A stretch of DNA of 49,405 bases from Paracoccaceae bacterium (GTDB lineage Bacteria; Pseudomonadota; Alphaproteobacteria; Rhodobacterales; Rhodobacteraceae), in NCBI GenBank assembly GCA_029248915.1, contig JAQWIK010000103.1:1-49405 (forward strand), read 5' to 3'. The stretch's first letter is position 1, and each line of letters starts with the position of its first letter. The notes beneath the pieces are model-generated. The model saw nothing but the letters and a program-made list of their open reading frames with translations. It was not told the origin of the DNA and searched no databases. Positions 25,591 to 35,490 of this stretch are shown here, in pieces. The position numbers were made by a program, and so were the translations under genes.

Positions 25591-26976
25591 TTAAATCCGT
25601 TCTTTTACAACAGCCTGGATGGATTGAAGATTATTTTCAACATTTGTTATTCTCTCATCAAGGTCAAATAGATCAGCCATGCGAGACGGCAACTCAGGAA
25701 ATACTGATGTCGCATTTTTGACAGCTTTTGGGAATTTAGCTGGATGGGCTGTAGCAAGAGTTACCATAGGAATGTCAGGGTTACGTTGTTTTCTTGCAGT
25801 AAGCACACCTATGGCAGTATGAGGACATAGCAACTCAGAGTATTTTTTGTAATTATAGGTGATCTCCGAATGAGTTTCTTCCTCAGAAGCCCGTCCACTA
25901 TCGAAATTCTTTCGCAACATTTCTAGAGCATCTCCAGAAATATTAAACTGCCCAGTGCTTTTAAGTTGCTCCATCAAATTGGATACTTCGCTACCATTAC
26001 AATCCGTGGCGTAAAAAATCGCCCGTTCAAAGTTAGAACTTACCTGAATATCCATAGATGGGCTTATACTCGGTAGAACTCTATCTGTTTTATAAACTCC
26101 AGAACTCAGGCACCTATGCAATATATCGTTTTGATTAGTAGCCACTACTAAACGATCAATCGAAAGACCCATTTTTTTAGCAATAAAACCAGCGAAGATA
26201 TCCCCAAAGTTTCCAGTGGGCACGCTAAAACTTATTTTTTTATTTGGTGCTCCCAGCTTAACTGCCGATGAAAAATAATAAACCACCTGCGCTAAAACCC
26301 GCGCCCAGTTTATTGAATTCACACCAGCCAAATTTACACCATCGCGGAAATCAAAATCATTAAACATATCCTTCAAACGAGCTTGACAGTCATCAAAATG
26401 ACCATTGATCGCAATCGCATGAACATTTTTTTCACAAGGAGTTGTCATCTGCCGTCTCTGAACATCTGAGACACGCCCCTTTGGATATAAAATAAAAACG
26501 TCTACAGAATCTAAACCACGAAAGGCTTCAATCGCAGCACTCCCAGTATCTCCACTAGTTGCACCAACAATAGTTACTCTTGATTTTTTACGTTCTAATG
26601 CAACTTGGAAAAACTGGCCGATAAGTTGCATGGCAAAATCTTTAAAGGCCAGAGTTGGACCATGAAATAACTCCAAAAGGAAATGATTACTTTCTAATTC
26701 AACTAGAGGCGCTCGCTCTTTATGCCCAAAGTGTAAATAAGCTTTGTTTATAATTTCAATTAGTTCATGATCAGAAAAACAATCTCCAACAAAGGGTGAA
26801 ATAACTTTAAAAGCTATTTCCTCATAACTTAGATCTGCCATGGATAGCATATCATCGTGAGAAAAGTTTGGGATTGATTGGGGAACGTACAAGCCACCAT
26901 CTCTTGCAAGACCGGTTAACATAGCTTCTTCAAAATTTAAAACCGGAGCTTTACCTCGGGTAGATATGTACTTCAT
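25591..26976 (-). CDS. thrC: Threonine synthase
   Basis: Threonine synthase converts O-phosphohomoserine to threonine with pyridoxal phosphate. The 461-residue product has the family start MKYISTRG, the PLP lysine in PTLAFKDFAMQL (Lys112), ATSGDTGSAAIEAFRG (phosphate-binding loop) and SVPTGNFGDIFAGF. This is the longer proteobacterial form. The start codon overlaps the surf1 stop (ATATGA, four bases), giving surf1-thrC-M16-GNAT tight coupling. Confidence 0.96.
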   Translation of the reverse strand: MKYISTRGKAPVLNFEEAMLTGLARDGGLYVPQSIPNFSHDDMLSMADLSYEEIAFKVISPFVGDCFSDHELIEIINKAYLHFGHKERAPLVELESNHFLLELFHGPTLAFKDFAMQLIGQFFQVALERKKSRVTIVGATSGDTGSAAIEAFRGLDSVDVFILYPKGRVSDVQRRQMTTPCEKNVHAIAINGHFDDCQARLKDMFNDFDFRDGVNLAGVNSINWARVLAQVVYYFSSAVKLGAPNKKISFSVPTGNFGDIFAGFIAKKMGLSIDRLVVATNQNDILHRCLSSGVYKTDRVLPSISPSMDIQVSSNFERAIFYATDCNGSEVSNLMEQLKSTGQFNISGDALEMLRKNFDSGRASEEETHSEITYNYKKYSELLCPHTAIGVLTARKQRNPDIPMVTLATAHPAKFPKAVKNATSVFPELPSRMADLFDLDERITNVENNLQSIQAVVKERI

Positions 26977-27656
26977 ATTTCACGGCCTCTACTGACGCTC
27001 GTTCTATAAATGAAAAATACTCCCATCCCAAGCCAAATAAACGCTAACGAAAACCACGTGATTGCATACTGTTTGTGGTTGTTAGGAATATTCTCTGTAT
27101 CTATAGGAAGTGGATCAAGATGGATAATTGAGGGAGTGAAGCTTTTCGCAACCACTAGGATAGGTTCTGTACCCAGTTTTTTTGATAATGCATTTACATC
27201 ACGGGCGAACCAAATATTATTTTTTTGATCGGGATCTGGTGTAAAAAAATCAACTTCGTTGGGCCAATGTAAATTCCCAATTATGTTCAGACTACCATTT
27301 AAACTTATATTTGATGCCAATTCATGGCGTATAAAACCTAAATCTAATAAGATAATATTTCCATTTTCCAGTTCCAATGAAGAAATTATTCGGTAACCAG
27401 CCCCAATAAATTTTTGGCTAGCCAAAACTTTAATATAGTTTCCTGTTAATTTTCCGAAAATCTGTACCGGCATATATTTGTGATCTGATTCTAGAACTTC
27501 GGAGGGCAAACGCTGGGGTAATCCAGAAATTTTACTGTCAATATCCACTAAAACGGACTGCTTCCAAAGAAGCCTTTCTAACTGCCATTGCCCTAAGGAC
27601 AGCAAAATAGCGGTCCCAACAAAAATAAATAACCAAGTAAAAAATTTATGAGGCAT
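26973..27656 (-). CDS. surf1: Surf1, cytochrome c oxidase assembly factor
   Basis: Surf1 helps insert heme a into subunit I of aa3-type cytochrome c oxidase. The 227-residue product has two transmembrane segments, one at the start (about residues 6-25) and one near the end (about 197-216), with a periplasmic domain between them; LSLGQWQLERLLWK and NHKQYAITWFSLA are family hallmarks. A hairpin with a T tract ends 16 bases before its start codon, and there is no good ribosome binding site, so its expression is not obvious from the sequence. Confidence 0.92.
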   Translation of the reverse strand: MPHKFFTWLFIFVGTAILLSLGQWQLERLLWKQSVLVDIDSKISGLPQRLPSEVLESDHKYMPVQIFGKLTGNYIKVLASQKFIGAGYRIISSLELENGNIILLDLGFIRHELASNISLNGSLNIIGNLHWPNEVDFFTPDPDQKNNIWFARDVNALSKKLGTEPILVVAKSFTPSIIHLDPLPIDTENIPNNHKQYAITWFSLAFIWLGMGVFFIYRTSVSRGREI

Positions 27657-27664
27657 AAATTTAA

Positions 27665-27700
27665 ATCCAAAAAAAAGTGCGCAAAATTATGCGCACTTTT
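27665..27700 (-). terminator. Strong intrinsic terminator-like hairpin between ctaE and surf1
   Basis: An 11-base perfect stem (AAAAGTGCGCA with TGCGCACTTTT, positions 27673-27683 and 27690-27700) has a six-base loop. On the minus strand the second arm and the following Ts form an eight-T run down to about 27669. It lies 47 bases after the ctaE stop and just ahead of surf1, so it should end the cta message. A TATAAT on the minus strand at 27704-27709 precedes it directly and could start a new transcript within the hairpin. Confidence 0.7.
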
Positions 27701-27747
27701 ATAATTATATCCATTTTAGATTAGCTAACCTTAACAAAAAGGACATT

Positions 27748-28566
27748 TTAGTGAATTGTTGCGCCAATGCTGCCCCAAACATAAATCGCTGCAAACAAAA
27801 ATAACCATACTACATCCACGAAATGCCAATACCATGCCGCAGCCTCAAAACCCAAATGCTGATCTTTAGTAAAGTGACCACGCATTGCCCGTAACATACA
27901 AATCGCCAGAAATATTGTTCCAACAAGCACATGAAATCCGTGAAAACCCGTGGCCATAAAAAAGTTTGCTCCGTAAATATTGCCCGAAAAACCGAATGCT
28001 GCATGTTGATATTCATATGCCTGGAAGATCGTAAATAACACACCTAAACTTACTGCAACGACAAGACCCTGCACCATAGATTTTCGATCTTCATCATGAG
28101 CAATTGCATGGTGAGCCCAGGTAGCAGCAGCTCCAGAACACAACAAAATCAGGGTGTTTATCAATGGCAAATGCCAAGGGTCAAAAACTTCTATGCCAGC
28201 CGGGGGGAACTGGCCATCTTGCAATGGGCTCATATCACCCATTGGATACATAGCGTGCTTGAAAAAGCTCCAAAACCAAGCCAAGAAAAACATAACTTCC
28301 GACATAATGAAAAGAATAAAACCATATCGCAGTCCAATTAATACAACCGGAGTGTGATCGCCAACTTGATTTTCTTTTACAGTATCTGACCACCAGACAT
28401 ACATCACAAACAATACAGCAACAAAGCCTGCAATAAACATCCATGGATTTTCACTATGAAAGAATATTACCGCTCCAAAAAGCATCACAAAAGCTGCTAT
28501 TGAACCAATAAAAGGCCATATAGACGGATTTAAAATATGATAGTCGTGGTCTTTTTCATGCGCCAT
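27748..28566 (-). CDS. ctaE: Cytochrome c oxidase subunit III
   Basis: Subunit III of the aa3-type terminal oxidase in the inner membrane. I choose the ATG at 28566 (GAGGGG upstream, product starting [15 protein letters not shown] as in related proteins) over 28581. The 272-residue product has seven hydrophobic segments and family motifs such as [31 protein letters not shown] and [11 protein letters not shown]. It overlaps the end of ctaG by 11 bases. Subunit I (ctaD) is not in the window, as is common where it is encoded apart. Confidence 0.96.
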   Translation of the reverse strand: MAHEKDHDYHILNPSIWPFIGSIAAFVMLFGAVIFFHSENPWMFIAGFVAVLFVMYVWWSDTVKENQVGDHTPVVLIGLRYGFILFIMSEVMFFLAWFWSFFKHAMYPMGDMSPLQDGQFPPAGIEVFDPWHLPLINTLILLCSGAAATWAHHAIAHDEDRKSMVQGLVVAVSLGVLFTIFQAYEYQHAAFGFSGNIYGANFFMATGFHGFHVLVGTIFLAICMLRAMRGHFTKDQHLGFEAAAWYWHFVDVVWLFLFAAIYVWGSIGATIH

Positions 28567-29164
28567 TTGTTTTCCCCTCACTTGGGAGCTGATTAAAATT
28601 TCTTTTTGTGTTTACACTGACCTTCGCCGGTTCCAGTGATATATCTTTTTCATAAAAGGTGTAAGATAGCGTGATTACCTTAGTATACCTTGCGTCGCGA
28701 TCCTCTACTATCTCCGGATCGACAAAAAATGTCACGGGCATTTGAACACGTTCACCAGGCATTAAAACTTGTTCTTCAAAGCAGAAACAGTCTATTTTGC
28801 TAAAAAAGCCCCCAGCCTCATAAGGGGTCACGTTATAGCTAGCTGTTCCAGCAACAGGTTTATCTGTTGGGTTATACGCCTCATAAAAAGCTAAACCGGT
28901 TGCCCCTATTTGAATTTCCATTTCTCTCTGCACCGGCTTGAATTCCCAAGGCATATCACGCTCTAGCGACGCATCAAATCTAACTTTTACCGTTTCGCTC
29001 AATACAATTTCAGAGCCGCTCTCTGCTACCTGCGTAATTCCTCCAAACCCAGTAACTCTACAAAACCAATCGTAAAATGGAACAGATGCCCACGCCAGAG
29101 CTCCCATAAAAATGACCACACCAACCATTTGAGCAGCTGTCTTTTTTTTCGCCTTTTCATTCAT
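28556..29164 (-). CDS. ctaG: CtaG/Cox11, copper chaperone for cytochrome c oxidase
   Basis: CtaG delivers copper to the CuB site of subunit I. I choose the ATG at 29164, which overlaps the stop of the 55-residue gene by eight bases; the frame is open to 29194. The 202-residue product has one membrane anchor (about residues 11-28) and a periplasmic immunoglobulin-like domain with the copper-binding CFCF motif in [10 protein letters not shown], plus [15 protein letters not shown] near the anchor. Gene order ctaB, small ORF, ctaG, ctaE is classic for Paracoccus and relatives. Confidence 0.95.
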   Translation of the reverse strand: MNEKAKKKTAAQMVGVVIFMGALAWASVPFYDWFCRVTGFGGITQVAESGSEIVLSETVKVRFDASLERDMPWEFKPVQREMEIQIGATGLAFYEAYNPTDKPVAGTASYNVTPYEAGGFFSKIDCFCFEEQVLMPGERVQMPVTFFVDPEIVEDRDARYTKVITLSYTFYEKDISLEPAKVSVNTKRNFNQLPSEGKTNGA

Positions 29165-29324
29165 TGCGCGACGCCCCTGCCAAAGCCTCAGCAAACTGAC
29201 CCTCGGTGACTTTGACTACTGTCAGGCCAAACATAATTGCAACAAAACCAATCAAAACTAGGCCAAGACCTAAGTTTCTACCTCTGCGCCGTTTATGTAA
29301 ATCATGTTCTTTTCCAAAACTCAT
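29157..29324 (-). CDS. Small single-span membrane protein in the cta operon (CoxF-like)
   Basis: A 55-codon frame between ctaB and ctaG, starting [17 protein letters not shown] and ending ASRNE. A basic N-terminus is followed by one hydrophobic segment (about residues 17-36), so it should be a membrane protein with the N-terminus in the cytoplasm. Its ATG overlaps the ctaB stop by four bases (ATGA) and its stop overlaps the ctaG start by eight bases, so it is translated in line with both. A small ORF occurs at the same place in Paracoccus-type cta operons. A function in oxidase assembly is likely from context but not shown. Confidence 0.85.
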   Translation of the reverse strand: MSFGKEHDLHKRRRGRNLGLGLVLIGFVAIMFGLTVVKVTEGQFAEALAGASRNE

Positions 29325-30259
29325 ATTAAACTTCCTAGCCAGGTCATATTGATTTGAGAATCGATCATAATAGCGGCAAAATGAACAAACAGATAAAGTA
29401 GAGAAAATTTAAAAAATTTGCGCTCCAGAAGAGAATTATCAGCAATGCACTCAGGTTCAGATCGTGACCACAGTTTAAATGCTGAAAAAACAAGCTGTAC
29501 GTTAAATAATATTGCGATTAACAAATAAAATGGACCACTCAAAGAAGAAAACCCTATTGCCAGAGCGACAACAGCTAACAGGCATGAATATGCAAAGATA
29601 TGGTTTCTTGTTGACCTTCTACCGTTAGTGACCGTCAACATTGGGACTTCCGCCGAGTCATAGTCATTTTTCATAAAAAGTGCCAAAGACCAAAAATGAG
29701 GGGGAGTCCAAATGAAAATTAAAGCAAACATCAAGACACTTTCAAAACCAACATTGCCTGTGACAACAGCCCAACCAATAATTGGTGGAAATGCTCCAGC
29801 AGCACCACCAATTACAATATTTTGTGGTGTCATCCTTTTTAGCCAAATTGTGTAAACAATTACGTAGAAAAATATTGTGAAAGCCAATAAAAACGCTGCT
29901 AACCAGTTTGACGCAAGGCCGAGCATAACAACTGAAATGACTGAAAGTACAATTCCAAAACTCTTTGCTTCGCTTGCCGAAATTTTTCCAGCAGGAATTG
30001 GCCGCGATTTAGTTCGTGACATTATACTGTCGATATCAGCGTCATACCACATATTTAAGGCTCCAGAAGCTCCACCGCCTAACGCTATAAATATAATCGA
30101 GACAAGTGCCACAAATGGATGAATACTTCCTGGAGCCGCTACTACTCCAGCAATTGCAGTAAATACAACCAAAGACATAACTCGGGGTTTTAGTAGAGAA
30201 AAATAATCACTAAACTCAGGCTCGTCTGAGTAGAGCCGATCTATACTAACTTCTGACAT
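29321..30259 (-). CDS. ctaB: Heme O synthase (protoheme IX farnesyltransferase)
   Basis: CtaB adds a farnesyl group to heme B, making heme O, the precursor of the heme A used by the aa3-type oxidase. The 312-residue membrane protein has about nine hydrophobic segments, the start [17 protein letters not shown], and the prenyl-diphosphate/metal-binding motif [23 protein letters not shown] (about residues 68-90) followed later by [25 protein letters not shown]. It lies 49 bases after ctaC. Confidence 0.96.
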   Translation of the reverse strand: MSEVSIDRLYSDEPEFSDYFSLLKPRVMSLVVFTAIAGVVAAPGSIHPFVALVSIIFIALGGGASGALNMWYDADIDSIMSRTKSRPIPAGKISASEAKSFGIVLSVISVVMLGLASNWLAAFLLAFTIFFYVIVYTIWLKRMTPQNIVIGGAAGAFPPIIGWAVVTGNVGFESVLMFALIFIWTPPHFWSLALFMKNDYDSAEVPMLTVTNGRRSTRNHIFAYSCLLAVVALAIGFSSLSGPFYLLIAILFNVQLVFSAFKLWSRSEPECIADNSLLERKFFKFSLLYLFVHFAAIMIDSQINMTWLGSLI

Positions 30260-30308
30260 AATTAATTTTTTGCTTCCCGAGTGTTATAGCGAACAACCTT
30301 ACTTCCTC

Positions 30309-31181
30309 TTATTCAGACGCCTCAGCTATGTTATAGGGTTGAGTAGCTCCAGCATACTCAGATTTTGCTGCCGATAACCAAGATTTGTAAGCGTCTTGGC
30401 TAACCACCTTAACCGTAATTGGCATATATGCATGATCTTTACCGCACAATTCGGAGCACTGTCCAAAGTATATTCCTTCTTTTTCGGCTTTAAACCAAAG
30501 TTGTCCTAACCTACCAGGGACTGCATCTTGCTTCACGCCAAATGCAGGGATGGTCCAACTATGTATAACATCAGCACCAGTGACTTGCATTACAACTGTT
30601 TTATCAACTGGCACCACAACTGCAGCGTCAGTGGCAAGCAAAAATTGATCACGGGTGTAGCCCGCTTCTTGTAGTTCAAGTTCAACCTCAGGCGTTAAAA
30701 CTTTTCCGTCACCGATTAAGAAGCTTTCAAACTCAAAACCTTCGTCTACATACTCGTAACCCCAATACCACTGATATCCAGTAACTTTTATGTTGACTTC
30801 ACCCTCAGGAATTTTCTGTTGGTCAAACAAAACTGGCAGGGAAAAAGCTCCAATGAATACTAAAATAACGATTGGTATTACAGTCCAAGCAACTTCTACA
30901 GAGGAGTTGTGAGTAAACGTCTCAGGGACAGGGTTAGCCTTTCGATTATAGCGAAGTATAACATATGCTAATAGACCAAGCACGAAAACTGTGATTGCGG
31001 TGATGATAATCAAAACCATTCCATCCAGCCATTGTAAGTCGCGCGCCAGCTTTGTTGCAGCAGGTTGAAAACCTATTCCGTCTGCTACGGGTTGCCCGAT
31101 TATTTCAAGCCCACTTTCAGCGAAAGCTGGCATGGCTAGAAATCCAGAAATAAATCCGGTTATTTTTGATTTTAGTCGCAT
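30309..31181 (-). CDS. ctaC: Cytochrome c oxidase subunit II
   Basis: Subunit II receives electrons from cytochrome c at the CuA centre. The 290-residue product has a signal peptide (residues 1-21), two transmembrane helices (about 54-76 and 96-115) and the periplasmic cupredoxin domain with VTGYQWYWGYEY, DVIHSWTIPAFGVKQDAVPGR and the CuA ligand loop GQCSELCGKDHAYMP. AGGGTG lies before the ATG. It is the first gene of the cta run and is divergent from tldD, with 183 bases of shared upstream DNA. Confidence 0.97.
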   Translation of the reverse strand: MRLKSKITGFISGFLAMPAFAESGLEIIGQPVADGIGFQPAATKLARDLQWLDGMVLIIITAITVFVLGLLAYVILRYNRKANPVPETFTHNSSVEVAWTVIPIVILVFIGAFSLPVLFDQQKIPEGEVNIKVTGYQWYWGYEYVDEGFEFESFLIGDGKVLTPEVELELQEAGYTRDQFLLATDAAVVVPVDKTVVMQVTGADVIHSWTIPAFGVKQDAVPGRLGQLWFKAEKEGIYFGQCSELCGKDHAYMPITVKVVSQDAYKSWLSAAKSEYAGATQPYNIAEASE

Positions 31182-31364
31182 TTTTCACCCTGATCTTCAG
31201 TGTTCGTGTCAATTTGCTAACCATGCTGTACGCTGCTATGGTGCGCTGTCTTATTTTATGTAGTCTACAATCATATTTTGACAAAGAGATAAAGAAGAAT
31301 ATTTGCGGCAAACGGACGCTTTTATAAAAAAAGTGTAAACATAAAAGCTATTACAGGAAAGAAC

Positions 31365-32786
31365 ATGAAAATTTGTGAATTTGATCCTTTCGGAAAAAAC
31401 CTAACCCGCGAAGACGCAGTAAAGTCTTTGAAATTGGCTACTAAAAACTCCGATGATGGAGAAATATTTTTTGAACAGCGCCAGACTGAAACGATAACTT
31501 TTGATGATAGCAGAGTGAAATCTGCAAACTTCGATACTTCAGAAGGGATGGGAATGAGATCAGTTTGTGGTGAAATAACAGGTTATGCTCATTCAACAGA
31601 TTTATCGTTCTCAGCACTTTCAAAAATGATCCCAATCGTACAAAAAGCCTCCCAAGAAAAAATACGTTTGTTCGCTGATGCACCTGAAAAAACAACAAAA
31701 ACCATGTACGATCCATCTAATCCAATATCAGAATTAACTTTTGCAAAAAAGGTTAAAATTTTACAAGAAGTTGATGATTTCACTAGAAGCCTTGACCCAA
31801 ACATCAAACAAGTAACAGCAACAATATCTTCATCAAATCAGAAAGTTTTTATACTACGACCTGATGGATCTTCGTCTTCCGATATAAGACCTATGGTTAG
31901 ATTAAATATATCCATTTTATTAGAGAGTAATGGACAAAGGGAAAACGGATACACTGGAATTGGTGGCCGAGACAACTTGCTAAGTTTTTTAAAGCCAGAA
32001 GTTTGGCAGAATGCCGCATCTGAAGCGTTAAGAATTGCTCGAGTAAATATTCACGCAAAGCCAGCTCCTGCAGGTGTAATGGATCTAGTATTAGGTCCGG
32101 GTTGGCCTGGAATTTTATTACATGAGGCAATCGGTCACGGTCTTGAAGCCGATTTTAACAGAAAAAAAACAAGTGCATTCAGCGATTTAATGGGCAAAAT
32201 GATTGCTGCGCCAGGGGTTACAGTTTTTGATGATGGTACAATTCCAAATCGTAGAGGCTCAATTACGATTGATGATGAGGGCACCCCAAGTCAAAAGACT
32301 AAGCTGATAGATAATGGCGTTTTAGTAGGTTATATGCATGACCGACAGAACTCTAGATTAATGGGGTTACAATCTACTGGTAATGGCCGCAGACAAAGCT
32401 ATGCACACGCTCCTATGCCGCGAATGACTAATACCTACATGCAGGCTGGAAATGAAGAACCAAAAAATTTAATTCACGATTTAAAAGACGGGCTATACGC
32501 TGTTGGATTTGGTGGAGGCCAAGTAGATATAACAAATGGAAAGTTCGTTTTCTCATGTACGGAGGCTTATAGAGTAAGAAATGGTAAGATTGAAGAAGCT
32601 GTTAATGGTGCGACTTTAATCGGAGACGGCGCATCGGCCCTTCAAAAAATTAAAGCCATCGGAAACGATCTTCAGTTAGATCCAGGCATTGGTAATTGTG
32701 GAAAGGCTGGACAATGGGTACCTGTAGGAGTGGGACAACCTAGCTTGTACATCAGTGGCCTGACTATCGGGGGCGTTTCCAATTGA
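31365..32786 (+). CDS. tldD: TldD metalloprotease
   Basis: TldD pairs with TldE (PmbA) to form a zinc protease that degrades unfolded peptides and matures microcin- or CcdA-type substrates in E. coli. The 473-residue product has the zinc motif HEAIGH (His253, Glu254, His258) and typical family blocks GPGWPGILLHEAIGHGLE, RRGSITIDDEGTPSQ, RQSYAHAPMPRMTNTYM and the closing GVGQPSLYISGLTIGG. AGGAAAG seven bases before the ATG supports the start. tldE is not seen in the window. Confidence 0.95.
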   Translation: MKICEFDPFGKNLTREDAVKSLKLATKNSDDGEIFFEQRQTETITFDDSRVKSANFDTSEGMGMRSVCGEITGYAHSTDLSFSALSKMIPIVQKASQEKIRLFADAPEKTTKTMYDPSNPISELTFAKKVKILQEVDDFTRSLDPNIKQVTATISSSNQKVFILRPDGSSSSDIRPMVRLNISILLESNGQRENGYTGIGGRDNLLSFLKPEVWQNAASEALRIARVNIHAKPAPAGVMDLVLGPGWPGILLHEAIGHGLEADFNRKKTSAFSDLMGKMIAAPGVTVFDDGTIPNRRGSITIDDEGTPSQKTKLIDNGVLVGYMHDRQNSRLMGLQSTGNGRRQSYAHAPMPRMTNTYMQAGNEEPKNLIHDLKDGLYAVGFGGGQVDITNGKFVFSCTEAYRVRNGKIEEAVNGATLIGDGASALQKIKAIGNDLQLDPGIGNCGKAGQWVPVGVGQPSLYISGLTIGGVSN

Positions 32787-32928
32787 TATTCAAACCTTCC
32801 AAATTATTGCCAAAAAAATTGTAATTTCAGATATTAAGTTTAATTCTCCGTAAGCAGGATTGACAAACCTACCACACTACAGCCATGTTCCCGCGCTAAG
32901 TAATAGTCGTGAGTCGAAAGGATTTTTA

Positions 32929-35421
32929 ATGCCAGTAGTCGTTGTAGAGTCACCAGCAAAAGCTAAAACGATTAACAAATATCTAGGCTCCGACTACACC
33001 GTTTTAGCATCATATGGTCATATTAGAGATTTACCCGCAAAGGATGGCTCCGTAGACCCTGATAAAGAATTTGATATGAAATGGGAAATTGGCACTGATA
33101 GCAAAAAACATGTAAAGGCAATCGCCGATGCTCTAAAAGAAGATAATGAGTTAATATTGGCAACGGACCCCGACCGTGAAGGCGAGGCCATAAGCTGGCA
33201 CCTTGAAGAAACTCTACGGAACAAACGGGTTATAAAGGACGATACGCCAGTAAGTCGAGTTGTTTTTAATGCTATTACTAAATCAGCTGTTTCAGAGGCG
33301 ATGGCAAATCCTCGAGAAATAGATGCTCCACTGGTACATGCCTATCTTGCCAGGAGAGCTCTGGATTACCTTGTTGGTTTTAATTTATCTCCAGTGTTAT
33401 GGCGTAAATTGCCTGGTGCTAAATCAGCTGGGAGAGTACAGTCCGTTTGCTTAAGATTAATTGTAGAAAGAGAAATCGAAGTAGAGGCCTTCAAACCAAA
33501 AGAATATTGGTCTGTCAAAGCATCTTTAAAAACCCCAAGAGGCCAAATATTTGAAGGGAAACTTATAAACTTTGCGGGCACAAAATTAGATAAATATGAT
33601 TTGAAAAGTAGCTCAGAAGCCGAGTTAGCCGCACAGGCGATCTCGACGCGTGAACTTGTTGTATCATCAGTTGAAAGCAAGCCAACTAGTAGAAATCCCT
33701 TCGCACCATTCATGACATCTACCCTACAGCAAGAAGCTGGAAGAAAATATGGAATGGGGGCCAGACAGACGATGCAAGCGGCTCAGCGATTATACGAAGC
33801 AGGCCATATTACATACATGAGAACTGACGGTATTGATATGGCGCCAGAGGCCGTCACCTCTACAAGAGAGGCTATTAAGGAAAGATATGGTGAAAAATTT
33901 CTTCCATCATCGCCGAGGTTTTACAAAAATAAAGCCAAAAATGCTCAGGAAGCACATGAATGCATTCGACCTACTTCTATTTCAAAAGACTCTAAACAAT
34001 TGAAACTTTCGGATCCAGATCAATTCAAATTATATGATTTAATTTGGAAAAGGACGATATCTTGTCAAATGGAGTCTGCAAAATTAGAGAGAACCTCTGT
34101 GGACCTGCAAAGCCCCGATAAGGAAGTTACTCTGAGAGCCAATGGGCAGGTGGTGTTGTTTGAAGGCTTTCTAAAGGTCTATGAAGAAAGCAGAGATGAC
34201 GCAGAACAGTCAGACAGTGAAAACCGTCTTCCTCAAATGTCGCAGGGAGAAAATATCGAAAAGCTTAGCATTGACCCCGAACAGCATTTTACCCAACCTC
34301 CGCCAAGATATACTGAAGCTAGTCTCGTTAAAAGAATGGAAGAATTGGGAATAGGCAGGCCTTCAACTTACGCTAACATAGTGACAACAATTCAAGATAG
34401 AGAATACGTCAGAAAAGAAAAAAATAGACTGTTTCCCGAAGATAAAGGACGAATAGTAACGATTTTTTTACTTAATTTTTTCAAACGCTACGTAGAATTC
34501 GATTTCACGGCTGGTTTAGAAAATCAACTTGATGCTGTAAGCGCCGGTAAAGGAAACTATAAAGAACTTTTAGGTCAGTTTTGGGATCATTTTTCAGAAG
34601 CAATCTCTGAAACATCAGAATTGCGAATTACTGAAGTATTAGATGTTCTGGATGATGCATTGGCACCCCAGCTTTATCCAAAAAAAGAGGACGGCAGCGA
34701 CCCAAGGAAGTGTCCAAAATGCGGAAATGGCCAACTTCACCTAAAATCATCCCGAACTGGTGGATTTGTTGGATGCGGAAACTATCCAGAATGCAAGTTT
34801 ACGCGCCCAATATCTGGTGAACCAGATGAAACGGCAGAGCGCCTACTTGGTGACAACGATGGAGACCAAATATTTTTGAAGACTGGAAGATATGGCCCAT
34901 ATGTTCAACGTGGTGAAAGTTCCGAAGACAATAAAAAACCGCCAAGGGCAAGTCTTCCAAAAGGTTGGTCAGCATCAGACATTGAGCTCGAAAAAGCCCT
35001 CAAACTCCTCAGCTTGCCAAGAGAAATTGGCGCTCACCCCGAAGATGGCCAGATCATTGAAGCCGGGATTGGTAGATATGGTCCTTTCGTACGTCACGGG
35101 CGGACCTACGCAAACTTAAAAGATCCAGAAGATGTCTTTAATATAGGAATGAATAGGGCAGTTGAAGAATTAGCAAAAAAAGTACTTTCCGGAAATAGCC
35201 GTGGGGCAACTTCAAAAGCGCTTAAGGAACTTGGCGAACATCCCGACGGTGGTGGGCTGGTTAACGTGATGGATGGGCGTTATGGCCCCTACATCAAGTA
35301 TGCTAAAATAAACGCTACGATACCAAAAGAGAAAGATCCTGAAAAAATCACAATGGAAGAAGCTGTAATTATGATAGCTGAAAAGGCTGCAAAAGGAAAA
35401 AAAAGAGGCAAGAAAAAATAG
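32929..35421 (+). CDS. topA: DNA topoisomerase I
   Basis: Topoisomerase I relaxes negative supercoils. I choose the ATG at 32929 (AAGGA upstream; product starting MPVVVVESPAKAKT), not the upstream TTG at 32860. The 830-residue product has the TOPRIM domain (VVVESPAKAKTINKYLG, ATDPDREGEAISWHLEE), the core with catalytic tyrosine in ITYMRTDG (about residue 300), one Cys4 zinc ribbon (CPKCG...GGFVGCGNYPEC, about residues 596-626) and then three repeats with the GRYGP motif and a lysine-rich tail. TTGACA at 32860-32865 could be a -35 element, but no convincing -10 follows. Confidence 0.97.
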   Translation: MPVVVVESPAKAKTINKYLGSDYTVLASYGHIRDLPAKDGSVDPDKEFDMKWEIGTDSKKHVKAIADALKEDNELILATDPDREGEAISWHLEETLRNKRVIKDDTPVSRVVFNAITKSAVSEAMANPREIDAPLVHAYLARRALDYLVGFNLSPVLWRKLPGAKSAGRVQSVCLRLIVEREIEVEAFKPKEYWSVKASLKTPRGQIFEGKLINFAGTKLDKYDLKSSSEAELAAQAISTRELVVSSVESKPTSRNPFAPFMTSTLQQEAGRKYGMGARQTMQAAQRLYEAGHITYMRTDGIDMAPEAVTSTREAIKERYGEKFLPSSPRFYKNKAKNAQEAHECIRPTSISKDSKQLKLSDPDQFKLYDLIWKRTISCQMESAKLERTSVDLQSPDKEVTLRANGQVVLFEGFLKVYEESRDDAEQSDSENRLPQMSQGENIEKLSIDPEQHFTQPPPRYTEASLVKRMEELGIGRPSTYANIVTTIQDREYVRKEKNRLFPEDKGRIVTIFLLNFFKRYVEFDFTAGLENQLDAVSAGKGNYKELLGQFWDHFSEAISETSELRITEVLDVLDDALAPQLYPKKEDGSDPRKCPKCGNGQLHLKSSRTGGFVGCGNYPECKFTRPISGEPDETAERLLGDNDGDQIFLKTGRYGPYVQRGESSEDNKKPPRASLPKGWSASDIELEKALKLLSLPREIGAHPEDGQIIEAGIGRYGPFVRHGRTYANLKDPEDVFNIGMNRAVEELAKKVLSGNSRGATSKALKELGEHPDGGGLVNVMDGRYGPYIKYAKINATIPKEKDPEKITMEEAVIMIAEKAAKGKKRGKKK

Positions 35422-35490
35422 AAATTTTCTAAAATAAATGAAAATTTTTATTTAAGATTAGCTCCCATTTTAAGAAAGGAAGATAGTTCA

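Noticed and set aside
31310-31345. Hairpin (ACGCTTTT with AAAAGTGT) between ctaC and tldD
   Set aside because: It includes a wobble pair, has no T tract after it on either strand and lies in a divergent promoter region, so a terminator makes no sense; too weak to call an operator.
32860-32928. An N-terminal extension of topoisomerase I starting at a TTG
   Set aside because: The extension is not like any TopA start, and an AAGGA element directly precedes the ATG at 32929, which gives the conserved MPVVVVESPAKAKT.
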